IMG/VR virus record: IMGVR_UViG_3300046522_000596
Location: 1 to 25,892 of that record
Direction: 5' to 3' (one strand)
Source of the DNA: a virus
DNA length: 25,892 nt
Shown here piece by piece: positions 13,615 through 20,891 of the stretch. Position 1 is the first letter of the stretch. The number at the start of each line of letters is the position of its first letter. The notes under the pieces are model-generated. The model was not told the DNA's origin, searched no databases, and saw only the letters and a list, made by a program, of their open reading frames with translations. A program made the position numbers and the translations under genes.

Positions 13615-14176
13615 AGGAGAGGTTAGTGCCGCGCTGAAAATGGTAGCGTCAGGAAATCAAGTTTTCACCACTTTGTGCGGTTTTATGACTGCGGCTTCTG
13701 TAACTGGGGCATTTGCGCTTATTTGGGCAGAAAAGTCGAACTGGGAAGTATTTCTTTGGATCGCTGGAGTTTCCGGAACATTATCTGCGCTTAGTTGGTT
13801 TTTGTCTCGGCGAGATACGGATCTTGCCAATGGTCATGCCACTACTATTAAATGGGCGGACGGGAAGCTAACTTTGACCGCCGATCCAAGGCTTGGCCCA
13901 CCTGGAGAGTTGTTAGAAAAGGCAGCGAAATTTGCAACGACGTTGGCGCATCGTCAGCCATTACCCCCTTCCAGTGGGTTCGTAGATGAAAATTTCACTC
14001 CCATCGCAAACAGTGCAGCTGAAGCTAACAACAAAATTTCAGAGTTGAATGCATTAGCTAAATTGCTTTTAGATCAATATGCCGAAAAGCTAGGCATAAC
14101 GTCGCATTCTGAAAATTTAGTTTCTTGTGAGGTGCCTAGCTCGAATGATGATGCAATATCAAGGAAGCTGCCCTGA
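13598..14176 (+). CDS. Two-helix membrane protein (192 aa), second gene of module
   Basis: The ATG at 13598 lies inside the preceding gene. Two hydrophobic segments (about residues 25-43, TTLCGFMTAASVTGAFALIW, and 52-68, LWIAGVSGTLSALSWFL) form a hairpin in the membrane, followed by a soluble C-terminal domain of about 120 residues with a likely helix (AAEANNKISELNALAKLLLDQ). A short membrane hairpin plus a cytosolic domain is a common design of prophage effectors. Coupled to the upstream gene by overlap. No family recognised. Confidence 0.7.
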   Translation: MKVGFKGEVSAALKMVASGNQVFTTLCGFMTAASVTGAFALIWAEKSNWEVFLWIAGVSGTLSALSWFLSRRDTDLANGHATTIKWADGKLTLTADPRLGPPGELLEKAAKFATTLAHRQPLPPSSGFVDENFTPIANSAAEANNKISELNALAKLLLDQYAEKLGITSHSENLVSCEVPSSNDDAISRKLP

Positions 14177-14410
14177 GGATTTCGCAACCCTCTCCCGTCT
14201 CTCTTAGTTTTCAATCCTCAAAGATCGACGACCTGAAACGGTTTGGTCGGTGTCCACCTTTTCAATTCCCTGGGCCGGTAGATCCAGCCATGTCTGTCGT
14301 CGGCGCTTAGGTTCTTTAGTCAGGCGCCGCTCTCCGTGAACGGATATGGTGGCTTTTTAGTTTTGTTTGAGTTCCCATAAGAAAATGTCAATAAATCATG
14401 GGTGGGCTAA
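14177..14410. other. 234 bp intergenic stretch between accessory genes
   Basis: No gene is supported. An imperfect hairpin around CCGTGAACGG followed by a T-rich stretch (about 14335-14370) may end the two-gene module transcript. The right part is AT-rich and would hold the promoter of the next gene. Confidence 0.4.
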
Positions 14411-14737
14411 ATGGATTGGATGAGTGTGGTGGTGTCAGCCACTCTGGTTTCGGCAGTATCAATGTCAGCAGAGGCACGCCCCTTAGATGCTGAAGAGACA
14501 GCGATCTGCAACTGGGGCGGCGGTATGGCCAATCTCTCCCAAATGAACTTACTTCAAGGAAAGCGTCTGGCTCAGTTGAAGGCTGATCTCAAACAGGTCA
14601 ACTACCCAAAAGATTGGATGCCAGAAATGGCACAGGAAATCGCAGAGATAACCTACGAAGTGAAATCAAAATCCAACCCAGACAAGGTCGAAAAGGACTA
14701 TGTCCATGACTGCGTACAACATGTTTTAGCGAATTGA
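14411..14737 (+). CDS. Secreted hypothetical protein (108 aa), rightward accessory gene
   Basis: ATG at 14411. The first 22 residues form a signal peptide (MDWMSVVVSATLVSAVSMSA, cleavage likely before Arg-Pro). The mature part is helical with two Cys (AICNWGG and VHDCVQH) near its two ends that could form a disulfide. In size, signal and Cys spacing it is similar in style to the protein at 6437-6826, without clear sequence identity. Its stop is one base from the stop of the facing leftward gene (TGAGTCA at 14735-14741). Role unknown; location implies the periplasm. Confidence 0.7.
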   Translation: MDWMSVVVSATLVSAVSMSAEARPLDAEETAICNWGGGMANLSQMNLLQGKRLAQLKADLKQVNYPKDWMPEMAQEIAEITYEVKSKSNPDKVEKDYVHDCVQHVLAN

Positions 14738-14738
14738 G

Positions 14739-15065
14739 TCAGATTGGGGCGACGATCTCGTCGCCAGGGTCTCGCTTCAGCTCGGCCAAGCTCTCATCCC
14801 GAAACATCCGCGCCACGTTTTCGCTTATCTGCACTTTGTGGCGCGGACTGCCAATCGCTTGGTAGGAGAGGGTCGGCCCGAGTGCATGAGCGTTCAAGAT
14901 CAGGTTCTGCACCGCCTCGTTGATTTCCGAGATGCCGTTCCAGGCCATCAGCTCATCAAGCTTCTGTCGGGTGCCGAGCCGTAACCGGTGCCGCAATTCC
15001 TTCTCGTCGTACTCGATCCGCTTCTCGGCGGCCTTCGCTGATCGCTCTTGTCCAGTTTTGGCCAT
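14739..15065 (-). CDS. Hypothetical phage protein (108 aa), possible DNA-binding
   Basis: I choose the ATG at 15063-15065 (MAKTGQERSAKAAEKR) with AGAGG six bases upstream, rather than an in-frame TTG two codons earlier. The first 60 residues are highly charged helices with a pattern (RLRLGTRQKLDELMAWNGISEINEAVQNLI) like ribbon-helix-helix or HTH regulators; the rest is less regular. Such small basic proteins occur in phage early regions as regulators. The exact family is not recognised. Confidence 0.65.
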   Translation of the reverse strand: MAKTGQERSAKAAEKRIEYDEKELRHRLRLGTRQKLDELMAWNGISEINEAVQNLILNAHALGPTLSYQAIGSPRHKVQISENVARMFRDESLAELKRDPGDEIVAPI

Positions 15066-15140
15066 GGCCAACCTCTTCTATGGCACTGGCCGGCATCGCC
15101 AGCCAGGTTTGTCGTTTGCGTTGCTGTACGCGAGCCCGCC

Positions 15141-15515
15141 TCAAGTCAGTTTCCCGCCCTGCGCAAGTTCGATGCTATAACGCGCGGCAATCTGCTCGAC
15201 CTGCGGAGTCGTCAGCTTCTCGCCCAGGGCGCGCAGCTTGTTCCGCACCTCGATGGGCGTTCGCCGGACCGTGCCGAACTCAGTAGCGATGGCGGCGAAG
15301 TCGCGAATCATCTTCGCCAGTTCGCCTTCCTTCTTGGTGAACTCTCGGCGCGCATCCTTGCGACGGGTGATCGCCGAGTTCCACATGCTGATCGGCTTGG
15401 GCTGGGTTTCGCTGAGCCCGCACTGGCGAACCTGGCCGCCAGATGCAAGGAAGGCCGCTTTTGCGGCCTCGATGGGTGCCTGGCGTTCGTAGCCAAGCTG
15501 GATGAGTGTGTCCAT
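15141..15515 (-). CDS. Hypothetical phage protein (124 aa)
   Basis: The ATG at 15513-15515 follows the SSB stop by one base. The product is helical and basic, with a central stretch (SAITRRKDARREFTKKEGELAKMIRDFAAI, positions about 49-78) likely to be a long charged helix. No known domain is seen. Placed at the end of the recombination block (annealing protein, exonuclease, SSB), it may assist DNA handling, which is inference from position only. Confidence 0.65.
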   Translation of the reverse strand: MDTLIQLGYERQAPIEAAKAAFLASGGQVRQCGLSETQPKPISMWNSAITRRKDARREFTKKEGELAKMIRDFAAIATEFGTVRRTPIEVRNKLRALGEKLTTPQVEQIAARYSIELAQGGKLT

Positions 15516-15516
15516 G

Positions 15517-15996
15517 TCAGGCGCCGTTTAAGTGGTGGTGAGGGGCAAAGGGGATGTCATCGTCGAAGCTGTCGAAGTCCGGCCCGTTCGTGCCTTGTTG
15601 ATTTTGTGCTGGACGGGCGGCGGCCTGCTGCCGGGATTGCTGTGGTCTGGCCTGCTGTGCCGGCTGATTGGCCGCCTGAGGTGGTGAGCCCACAAATTTG
15701 ATCACGATGATCTTGCCGGTCAGCTTGAAACCCTCACCGCCGCCGGTCTTGGCGTAGGTTTCGATGTGGGTATCGTCCATGGTGAAGTAGATCTGCTGCC
15801 CTTTGAGCAGGTAAGGCGCCATGGCCTCGGCCTGCTTACCCCAGAGAGTGGCGTCAACCCATTGGGTTGGGCGCTTGCCGTCGACCTTACGACCGTAGTC
15901 GCAGGCCAGTGCCAGATTGATCACAGCGTCACCGCCCGGGGTGTAGCGCAGTTCAGCGTCACGGCCAATGCGGCCGACGTCGGTAAGTGTTGGCAT
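15517..15996 (-). CDS. ssb: Single-stranded DNA-binding protein
   Basis: The N-terminal 105 residues follow the SSB OB-fold (VGRIGRDAELRYTPGGDAV, then VDATLWGKQAEAMAPYLLKGQ and a lysine-rich strand). A Gln/Pro/Ala-rich linker follows, and an acidic tip with DSFDDDIPF. In bacterial SSBs that tip is the last thing in the protein and docks repair enzymes; here about ten more residues (APHHHLNGA) follow it. AAGGAA precedes the ATG and overlaps the exonuclease stop. It would coat single strands made by the phage recombination system. Confidence 0.92.
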   Translation of the reverse strand: MPTLTDVGRIGRDAELRYTPGGDAVINLALACDYGRKVDGKRPTQWVDATLWGKQAEAMAPYLLKGQQIYFTMDDTHIETYAKTGGGEGFKLTGKIIVIKFVGSPPQAANQPAQQARPQQSRQQAAARPAQNQQGTNGPDFDSFDDDIPFAPHHHLNGA

Positions 15997-16005
15997 TGGA
16001 TTTCC

Positions 16006-16623
16006 TTAAGCGGCGATGCCGAGCACGCGATTCATGCGCTCTTCGAGGATTTCGTAGAAGGTTTTGACCCGCTCGCTCATCTTGCGAATCATCACTTCGT
16101 CGCGGTAGGCGCGTTTCACGAACAGCTTCATGCCTGGCCAGTAGCTGACGAAGTCGATCCACTCGCGATCCGACACCCACAAGCCGCCCTGGCACTGCGC
16201 GACATGTTCTTTCGGGATATCACCGGAGAGGATCACTTCAACCTGAAACTTCGGCAGTTTGGTTTTGATTTCGCAGAGCCCGTCCTCGCCGATCAGTGAG
16301 TCAGGCGAGTAGCCGATCCCGTGGTTCAGGATGATCCCGACCTGATTCGTGGTGACGTCCACCTGAGATTGATACAGGCCGCGTGCAACACCTTCGTACT
16401 CATGGCCGCGCTCGGTGTGCCGGTTGCCTTGGAACGGGTCGGCAGCCTCACCGGTGATGCGCTCGCCGATCAGCGTATTCATGTAGGTGAACGCGCCAGC
16501 GCCGAAACCCGCTTCGCCCTTACCGTTTACCAGCAGGCTATCCAACTCCGAGCAGGTGACGATGCCCAAGCGCAGATCCAGCCATTCTTGAGTGCCTTGC
16601 TCTACATTACTGATGATTTGCAT
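16006..16623 (-). CDS. YqaJ/lambda-exonuclease-type recombinase nuclease
   Basis: I start at the ATG at 16621-16623 (MQIISNVEQGTQEWLDLRLG), the typical opening QGTxEWLxxRxG of the YqaJ family; a longer frame reads into the annealing-protein gene. The nuclease core is visible: the Asp in YSPDSLIG and the ELK/EIK-type pair in CEIKTKLPKF, with HVAQCQGGLWVS following. It would chew one strand of double-stranded ends and hand the single strand to the ERF protein encoded just upstream, whose 3' end overlaps this start by 17 bases. Confidence 0.9.
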   Translation of the reverse strand: MQIISNVEQGTQEWLDLRLGIVTCSELDSLLVNGKGEAGFGAGAFTYMNTLIGERITGEAADPFQGNRHTERGHEYEGVARGLYQSQVDVTTNQVGIILNHGIGYSPDSLIGEDGLCEIKTKLPKFQVEVILSGDIPKEHVAQCQGGLWVSDREWIDFVSYWPGMKLFVKRAYRDEVMIRKMSERVKTFYEILEERMNRVLGIAA

Positions 16624-17389
16624 CGTCCTTCCCCTCGGTGGTTTTGCTGTTTTGGGTTGCCGACTTGGTGAGCATTGCCAGTACCTGGTCAAACACTGCT
16701 TTCTCGACGGCGGTCGGTGTGCCGTGGATTCCGGCGAATGCGGCTTTCGCTTTGTCGCTGCACTTTTCCAGCAGCATGGCGATCTGCGCAGCCTGGGCGG
16801 ACGTGACTCGCGGCGTTACTTGTGCGCCCGGCCCGTTACCGTCGTCGTCTTCACCAGTCGTGGTGATGTTCAGCAGCAGGCCCGCGGTATACCGCTTGCC
16901 GTAACTGACGCTGGAGGCGACTGCCTGCACGCCGTTCTTGCTGCCGGATGCATCGACTGGCAAAACAATCGATGTCACTTCTCGGTGGCCGGCGCGGTGG
17001 CTCAACACGCCTTCGACCTCGATGCCTCGCTCGTTGCGCGGCGTCCGGAAGGTGATGGCAAAGCCATACTTGGCCATTACCGGCTTGATCATCTCGTTGA
17101 CGTCTTCCCAGAGTGCGTAGGTGCTCTGGATACGGCCGCTCTTGTCCTTGATCCCGCCACGCTCACCGATCACCGGCATTTCTTCCTGCAACTGGGCCAG
17201 GGCGTCGTCGTACTGCTGTTTTGCCTGCTGCGCCTGGAAGCGTTCGTGCATCGCCATCAAGCGTTCCATCTTGTCGATGTCAGCATCCGGCGACATGGCC
17301 ACTTGCTGGATGATCGACATGATGGTGGCTGATTCGGTTTGGATGGCCGGCAAGCGCTCGACCTTTTCTGTCACTGCAAGATTGCTCAT
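16607..17389 (-). CDS. ERF-family single-strand annealing protein
   Basis: The 260-residue product contains the ERF signature region (YALWEDVNEMIKPVMAKYGF, residues about 90-110), followed by a beta-rich part with GHREVTSIVLPVDASGSKN and SVSYGKRYTAGLLLNI. ERF proteins are ring-forming annealers that pair complementary strands during phage recombination. GAGG precedes the ATG. The C-terminal tail is hydrophilic, as usual. It works with the adjacent YqaJ nuclease and SSB as a phage-encoded recombination set. Confidence 0.92.
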   Translation of the reverse strand: MSNLAVTEKVERLPAIQTESATIMSIIQQVAMSPDADIDKMERLMAMHERFQAQQAKQQYDDALAQLQEEMPVIGERGGIKDKSGRIQSTYALWEDVNEMIKPVMAKYGFAITFRTPRNERGIEVEGVLSHRAGHREVTSIVLPVDASGSKNGVQAVASSVSYGKRYTAGLLLNITTTGEDDDGNGPGAQVTPRVTSAQAAQIAMLLEKCSDKAKAAFAGIHGTPTAVEKAVFDQVLAMLTKSATQNSKTTEGKDDANHQ

Positions 17390-17396
17390 GGCGACC

Positions 17397-18551
17397 TCAG
17401 TACTGAATGGATATGGCGGGGATTTTGCGTTGCGCGATCAGGGTGATTGCCTGCTTCGCGCATTCCTCGGTCATGCCACCGGTTACGAACGCTTCAAGCG
17501 CCTTCCGGTTGATGGCCTTCTTGTGCTCGATATCAGCTTCGCGCAAAGCGGCTTGGCGAATGATCTCGTCGGCGGCATCGTTCTGGCGCTTGATCTCGGC
17601 GAGGCGGGCATCTTCGGCGGCCTGTATGGCACGCTGTTCGGCAGCAACGCGAGCCTGCTCGGCGCGCTGTTCCGTCGCCAGGCGGTTGGCTTCGGCCTGT
17701 TCGGCAGCCAGTTGTGCCTGTTCAGCCTGAAGCTTGAGCTGGCGACGCTGAAGTTCGGCTGCCGCTTCAGCGTCTGCTGCGGCTTTATCAGCTGCGCGCT
17801 TGGCGTTGGCTGCGCTGTCGATCAACTCCTGCTCACGGCGGGCGGCGGCTTCTCGTTCGGTCTGGGCACGCTGTTCGGCTTCACGCAGGGCTCGCTCTTC
17901 GGCTTCCCGGGCGATACGAGCCTCACGCTCTTGCTGTTCGCGCAGTTCATCTTCAGCACGGCGGCGGGCAAGCTCTGCCTGATCGACTTCGTATTGCCGG
18001 CGGGCGGTGAGGGCGGCGCGCAAGATGACAAGGGCTTTATCCTTGGCGCGGGCGGCTTCCGCCTCAAACTCTTCCCATTCGTCGCCCAGGGCGATTGCCT
18101 CAAGCTGTGCGACTCGATCGGCCAGGTCTTCGGCGGTAATTCCGTCCAGGTCGATGGCCAGCGCCTTGATCCGCTTGATTGCATCGTTGTGCTTATCAAC
18201 CCGAGCATCTTCGGCGGCCTGCCATTCATTCAGCGGCCGGCGCACTTCTTCCTGCCAAGCTTCCAAGGTGTCCCGGACGCGCTTGCGCTCGGCGTCGATC
18301 TTCTTCGGCACTTCCTTCAGATCGGCGACCAGCTTCTTGCCGACGTCGTCTAGAGCAGTCTTGGAGCGGGCGACTGCATAGGCCATCGAAGCGATCGCGT
18401 CGCGACCTTTGCGGGTGCTGATGTCCGGCGTGAAGCCGTCGATCTTGGTCCGAATCTGCTGCAACCAAGGCTCAAGGCCTTTTTCCTTGCTGTAGACGAC
18501 GAGGGCGGTTTCTTGCGGCGGCACAACGGCCAATTCAGTAGTTGCGGACAC
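17397..18551 (-). CDS. Long coiled-coil phage protein of the recombination block (384 aa)
   Basis: GTG start at 18549-18551 with AAGGAA seven bases upstream. After a globular N-terminal region (about 1-170), residues about 180-340 are almost pure Ala/Glu/Arg/Gln and form a long alpha-helical coiled coil. The C-terminal 45 residues (KAINRKALEAFVTGGMTEECAKQAITLIA) form a separate helical end. Proteins like this often precede the annealing and exonuclease genes in Pseudomonas phages and are sometimes mislabelled TolA because of the helix. Role is unknown; a scaffold in recombination is plausible. The opposite strand shows a long open frame that is only a shadow. Confidence 0.75.
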   Translation of the reverse strand: MSATTELAVVPPQETALVVYSKEKGLEPWLQQIRTKIDGFTPDISTRKGRDAIASMAYAVARSKTALDDVGKKLVADLKEVPKKIDAERKRVRDTLEAWQEEVRRPLNEWQAAEDARVDKHNDAIKRIKALAIDLDGITAEDLADRVAQLEAIALGDEWEEFEAEAARAKDKALVILRAALTARRQYEVDQAELARRRAEDELREQQEREARIAREAEERALREAEQRAQTEREAAARREQELIDSAANAKRAADKAAADAEAAAELQRRQLKLQAEQAQLAAEQAEANRLATEQRAEQARVAAEQRAIQAAEDARLAEIKRQNDAADEIIRQAALREADIEHKKAINRKALEAFVTGGMTEECAKQAITLIAQRKIPAISIQY

Positions 18552-18593
18552 GGGGATTCCTTGCCGCGATGCACGCAGCGATGAAGTTGTGAG

Positions 18594-18710
18594 CTATTGA
18601 GTTATGCGGTCAGCGAGGGCGCTGAGCAGCATCAGGAAGGCAAAAACAGTGAGGGCGGGGAATGAGCCGCGCCACAGCAGCAGGCGGCGCGCCCGCTGGT
18701 GCCGGGTCAC
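18594..18710 (-). CDS. Small membrane protein (38 aa), GTGA-coupled
   Basis: GTG at 18708-18710 overlaps the TGA of the 40-codon ORF upstream. The product has a basic N-terminus (MTRHQRARRLLLWRG) and a hydrophobic segment (ALTVFAFLMLLSALA), fitting a single-span inner membrane protein with the N-terminus inside. It lies at the end of a chain of five overlapping genes. Function unknown. Confidence 0.5.
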   Translation of the reverse strand: MTRHQRARRLLLWRGSFPALTVFAFLMLLSALADRITQ

Positions 18711-18829
18711 GTCAGGACCCTGTGGGCGACCTGCGGCGGCTGGCAGGTGTTGGTGCGATCTTTCGAAGTGCTATAGGCCATCAGCACAAGCACCAAGCCG
18801 GCGGTGAGAATCCAGTAGAAGGTCTTCAC
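18707..18829 (-). CDS. Small membrane protein (40 aa), GTGA-coupled
   Basis: GTG at 18827-18829 overlaps the stop of the gene at 18826-19020, and its own stop overlaps the next start. The product opens MKTFYWILTAGLVLVLMAYS, a clear membrane segment or signal anchor, followed by a short polar tail with one Cys. With the next ORF it forms a pair of tiny membrane proteins in the early block. Nothing more can be said of its function. Confidence 0.55.
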   Translation of the reverse strand: MKTFYWILTAGLVLVLMAYSTSKDRTNTCQPPQVAHRVLT

Positions 18830-19020
18830 GGCCGAACCCTCACCGCGATCCGACCGCCTTTCATGGTGGCTGCCAAGCGGTGCGGCAGACTGGAGACCAG
18901 AACCTCGCGGGACTTGCCGATCACCTCGTTGAATGGGAGGCCGAAACCAAGCAGGACCAGCTTCGATTCAATCTCATCGAGTTGCTCATCGATCAGCGTT
19001 TTAACCGGTGCAGTACTCAA
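18826..19020 (-). CDS. Hypothetical phage protein (64 aa)
   Basis: TTG start overlapping the previous stop (TTGA), with AGGA about ten bases before. The product is helical in its first part (TLIDEQLDEIESKLVLLGFG) and ends in a basic beta-like stretch (MKGGRIAVRVRP). No known domain. It is the third member of the overlapping chain 19672 to 18594. Confidence 0.55.
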   Translation of the reverse strand: MSTAPVKTLIDEQLDEIESKLVLLGFGLPFNEVIGKSREVLVSSLPHRLAATMKGGRIAVRVRP

Positions 19021-19232
19021 GTGGAAGTCCTCTTCAAGAAGTCGTTGCGCTCGCAGAACTTCGCATCAAGCGCATCACGGAAACGGTTTGCCGTGGCGCG
19101 ATCGATAAGCTCGGCGATTTCGGCCAATTCGATCATGCCCATAACAAACGTTCGGTCCGGCACCGGGTTGAAAGAGCGCGAAAGTCTCGCTATTTCGAAC
19201 TCAATACAGGCAATAGCTTTCTGGGCGCTCAC
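19017..19232 (-). CDS. Hypothetical phage protein (71 aa)
   Basis: GTG start overlapping the stop of the polyhistidine gene (GTGA). The product is mostly helical (IACIEFEIARLSRSF, MIELAEIAELIDRATANRF) with two Cys. No recognised domain, signal or membrane span. Second member of the overlapping chain. Confidence 0.6.
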   Translation of the reverse strand: MSAQKAIACIEFEIARLSRSFNPVPDRTFVMGMIELAEIAELIDRATANRFRDALDAKFCERNDFLKRTST

Positions 19233-19672
19233 AGCTCGTTGTCCTCGGCTTGGGCGATCAGAGCTTCATCGGCCAGCGGCTCAAGTAGCGCCTCGGCGAT
19301 TTCGCCAAGCTTGCCCAGTGGGTGATCGCTGAGGCCTAGCAGTTCGGCTGTAGCGGTCTTGTCGGCCTGTCCTCGCTCGGCGGTGATGATCAGCCAGCCA
19401 AGCGCAGAGGTCTGAACCTTGCAATCAGCAAGGCGGTTGTTCACGTACTCATCAACCGCCAGGGCGAATTGGTCGGCGGTCACGCCAAGTGGCTTGCGCA
19501 TGCGGCGCTGGATGGCCACACCAGAGCCTCGCAGCAGGTCCTCGGCTGCGTTGTAGAGCCATTCAGAGCGGGCCGTATTAGGCGGGCTATCGCTAGCTGG
19601 AGGCGGCTTGTGGTGGTGGTGGTGGTGGTGGTGGTGGTGGTGTTTAAGCTGCGAACTATGCGGGGTGTTCAT
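19229..19672 (-). CDS. Hypothetical phage protein with natural polyhistidine tract (147 aa)
   Basis: ATG at 19670-19672 with GGAGG about five bases before it, one of the best starts in the window. Residues 11-21 are eleven consecutive His, followed by a Pro/Ser linker (KPPPASDSPPN) and a helical domain of about 120 residues ending in an acidic tail. The His tract would bind Ni/Zn/Co ions but may be only a low-complexity linker. It is the first gene of the overlapping chain and the first leftward gene after the candidate PL region, apart from the rightward cupin gene. Confidence 0.7.
   Translation of the reverse strand: MNTPHSSQLKHHHHHHHHHHHKPPPASDSPPNTARSEWLYNAAEDLLRGSGVAIQRRMRKPLGVTADQFALAVDEYVNNRLADCKVQTSALGWLIITAERGQADKTATAELLGLSDHPLGKLGEIAEALLEPLADEALIAQAEDNEL
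19610..19642. repeat. (GTG)11 trinucleotide repeat
   Basis: 33 bases of uninterrupted GTG on the plus strand, which code for eleven His (all CAC) on the minus strand. A perfect repeat of this length is prone to slippage in steps of three bases. Confidence 0.97.
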
Positions 19673-19898
19673 GATCGCCTCCAGATGGGCGAGGTGATTA
19701 GGGCGAGGGCAGCCCTGCATCCTTTTTAAACATATTGACCGCGGGCTATTCGGCGCGATCCATTGGCTATACGGGCCTTTCGTCAACAAAACTCGGCTGC
19801 ACTCATCCGTTCCGCTGGTTGCCGTTGGGCGCGGAGGGGAGTGCATGCGGGTGGTGTCGGAGGGTATAAATGAGGGCAGGATAAATAAGGAAATTTCT

Positions 19899-20195
19899 AT
19901 GTCACTGCTGGATCTTGATTTGATCTCGAAAGCTTTGCCTCAAGCCTGGAAGTCCACCGTGCTTGGGCGGGTAGGCAACTCGAACATCAAAGTTCTGCGC
20001 ATGGATGAAATGTCTTCTGCGGCAGAGGTGCATGACTACACCGAAGGCTTGTTAGTCATTTCAGGACAGCTACTGCTGGGCGTTGAAGGCGAAGCCATCA
20101 CCGTTGGGGAGGGGCAGATGTACTTGGCCGAAGCCGGCGTCCCGCACACGGTTTTGTCCGGAAGCCACGGGACATTAGTCATCATTGATATTTGA
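19899..20195 (+). CDS. Cupin-domain protein (98 aa), rightward
   Basis: ATG at 19899 with AAGGAA six bases upstream; an earlier in-frame ATG at 19845 has no such site. The second half is a compact cupin: VHDYTEGLLVISGQLLLGVEG followed by the second motif GQMYLAEAGVPHTVLSGSHG with the metal-type His. The first motif lacks the usual pair of His (only one in EVHDY). Small cupins of this type may be enzymes or binding proteins, and the substrate is unknown. The gene is rightward and lies between the leftward block and the candidate PL, so it is another accessory gene. Confidence 0.85.
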   Translation: MSLLDLDLISKALPQAWKSTVLGRVGNSNIKVLRMDEMSSAAEVHDYTEGLLVISGQLLLGVEGEAITVGEGQMYLAEAGVPHTVLSGSHGTLVIIDI

Positions 20196-20862
20196 GGGGC
20201 CGCAGGCGCCCGGCACTGCCCGGGATGTGTCGAGTCTGGCCAGCTATGCCCTCGGACTCGTCTGCGGTAATTCGCCCAGGCCCGCTACTGGCGACAGCCT
20301 GGACTTGCAGCATCAAGTTGTCTTCGTGCGCTGGGGTGGCCTACCGGAATTCCGGCCGATGCGCGGTGACATCGACGGCCTACTGTCCGCTGCCTGTATG
20401 GGTGTTGGGCGCAGCCTTCAGGCTTGCTGCGCCACGCGGGTGGATCGTTCAGCTACTTCATGGCGCATCCTCCGTGACGTGGGCAACTCCCGAGCAATCC
20501 TCGGTAGTTAGTTGAGATGCAGGTGGGCGGTTATAGGTCGCAGTTTCGTCCGCATCCCAAAGCCCACTCTACGAATGGACAGAGGTGATGCATTCGGCAG
20601 TGACCCGCTACTGGCGTCGATCACTGGCCTATCTCAAATTGTTCTTCCAGCCGCGGGCCTTTCGGCTTGTTCTCCCGCTGGATAACTGTTCTTGGCGTTT
20701 TACGCTGCACGCCCGGGTCAGTTGCCAACCCTCTGAACCGTTGAGGCCGGTTCATCGCTGCCTTTGAATCTGGGCCGGTGGTGATCCGGCAAGGTGAAGC
20801 GGTGGAGCTAAAGAGCTGCGCGGCTTTCGCTGCTGGGCCGGTGTTGCGTTGGCCTGGAACAA
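20196..20862. other. About 670 bp without a firm gene (possible 59-codon ORF at 20588-20767)
   Basis: Only one ORF is a fair candidate: a rightward frame from ATG 20588 to 20767 giving MHSAVTRYWRRSLAYLKLFF and more, with codon use like the phage genes, but the ribosome site (AGAGG) is only two bases from the ATG. Two overlapping open frames at 20185-20515 have no start signals. If the leftward PL is at about 20860-20890, this region is its untranslated leader and could hold antitermination signals. Confidence 0.35.
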
Positions 20863-20891
20863 ACATTACTAGCGATAATATTATTCGTCAA
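20863..20891 (-). promoter_or_regulatory. Candidate leftward early promoter (PL)
   Basis: On the minus strand TTGACG (20886-20891) and TAATGT (20863-20868) are 17 bp apart. The -35 abuts an operator-like repeat at 20891-20905 that matches one in the CI/Cro region, so a CI-repressed promoter for the leftward block is likely. The -10 is weak. Confidence 0.45.

Noticed and set aside
16592-17332. Rightward open frame of 246 codons
   Set aside because: Antisense to the ERF annealing gene, which has a clear family signature.
17121-18353. 410-codon rightward open frame
   Set aside because: It is the reverse of the coiled-coil gene at 17397-18551, whose biased Ala/Glu/Arg codons keep the opposite strand open. 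It has no ribosome site.
20185-20515. Two overlapping rightward frames after the cupin gene
   Set aside because: Both lack ribosome sites, overlap each other in different frames and have unconvincing amino-acid make-up.
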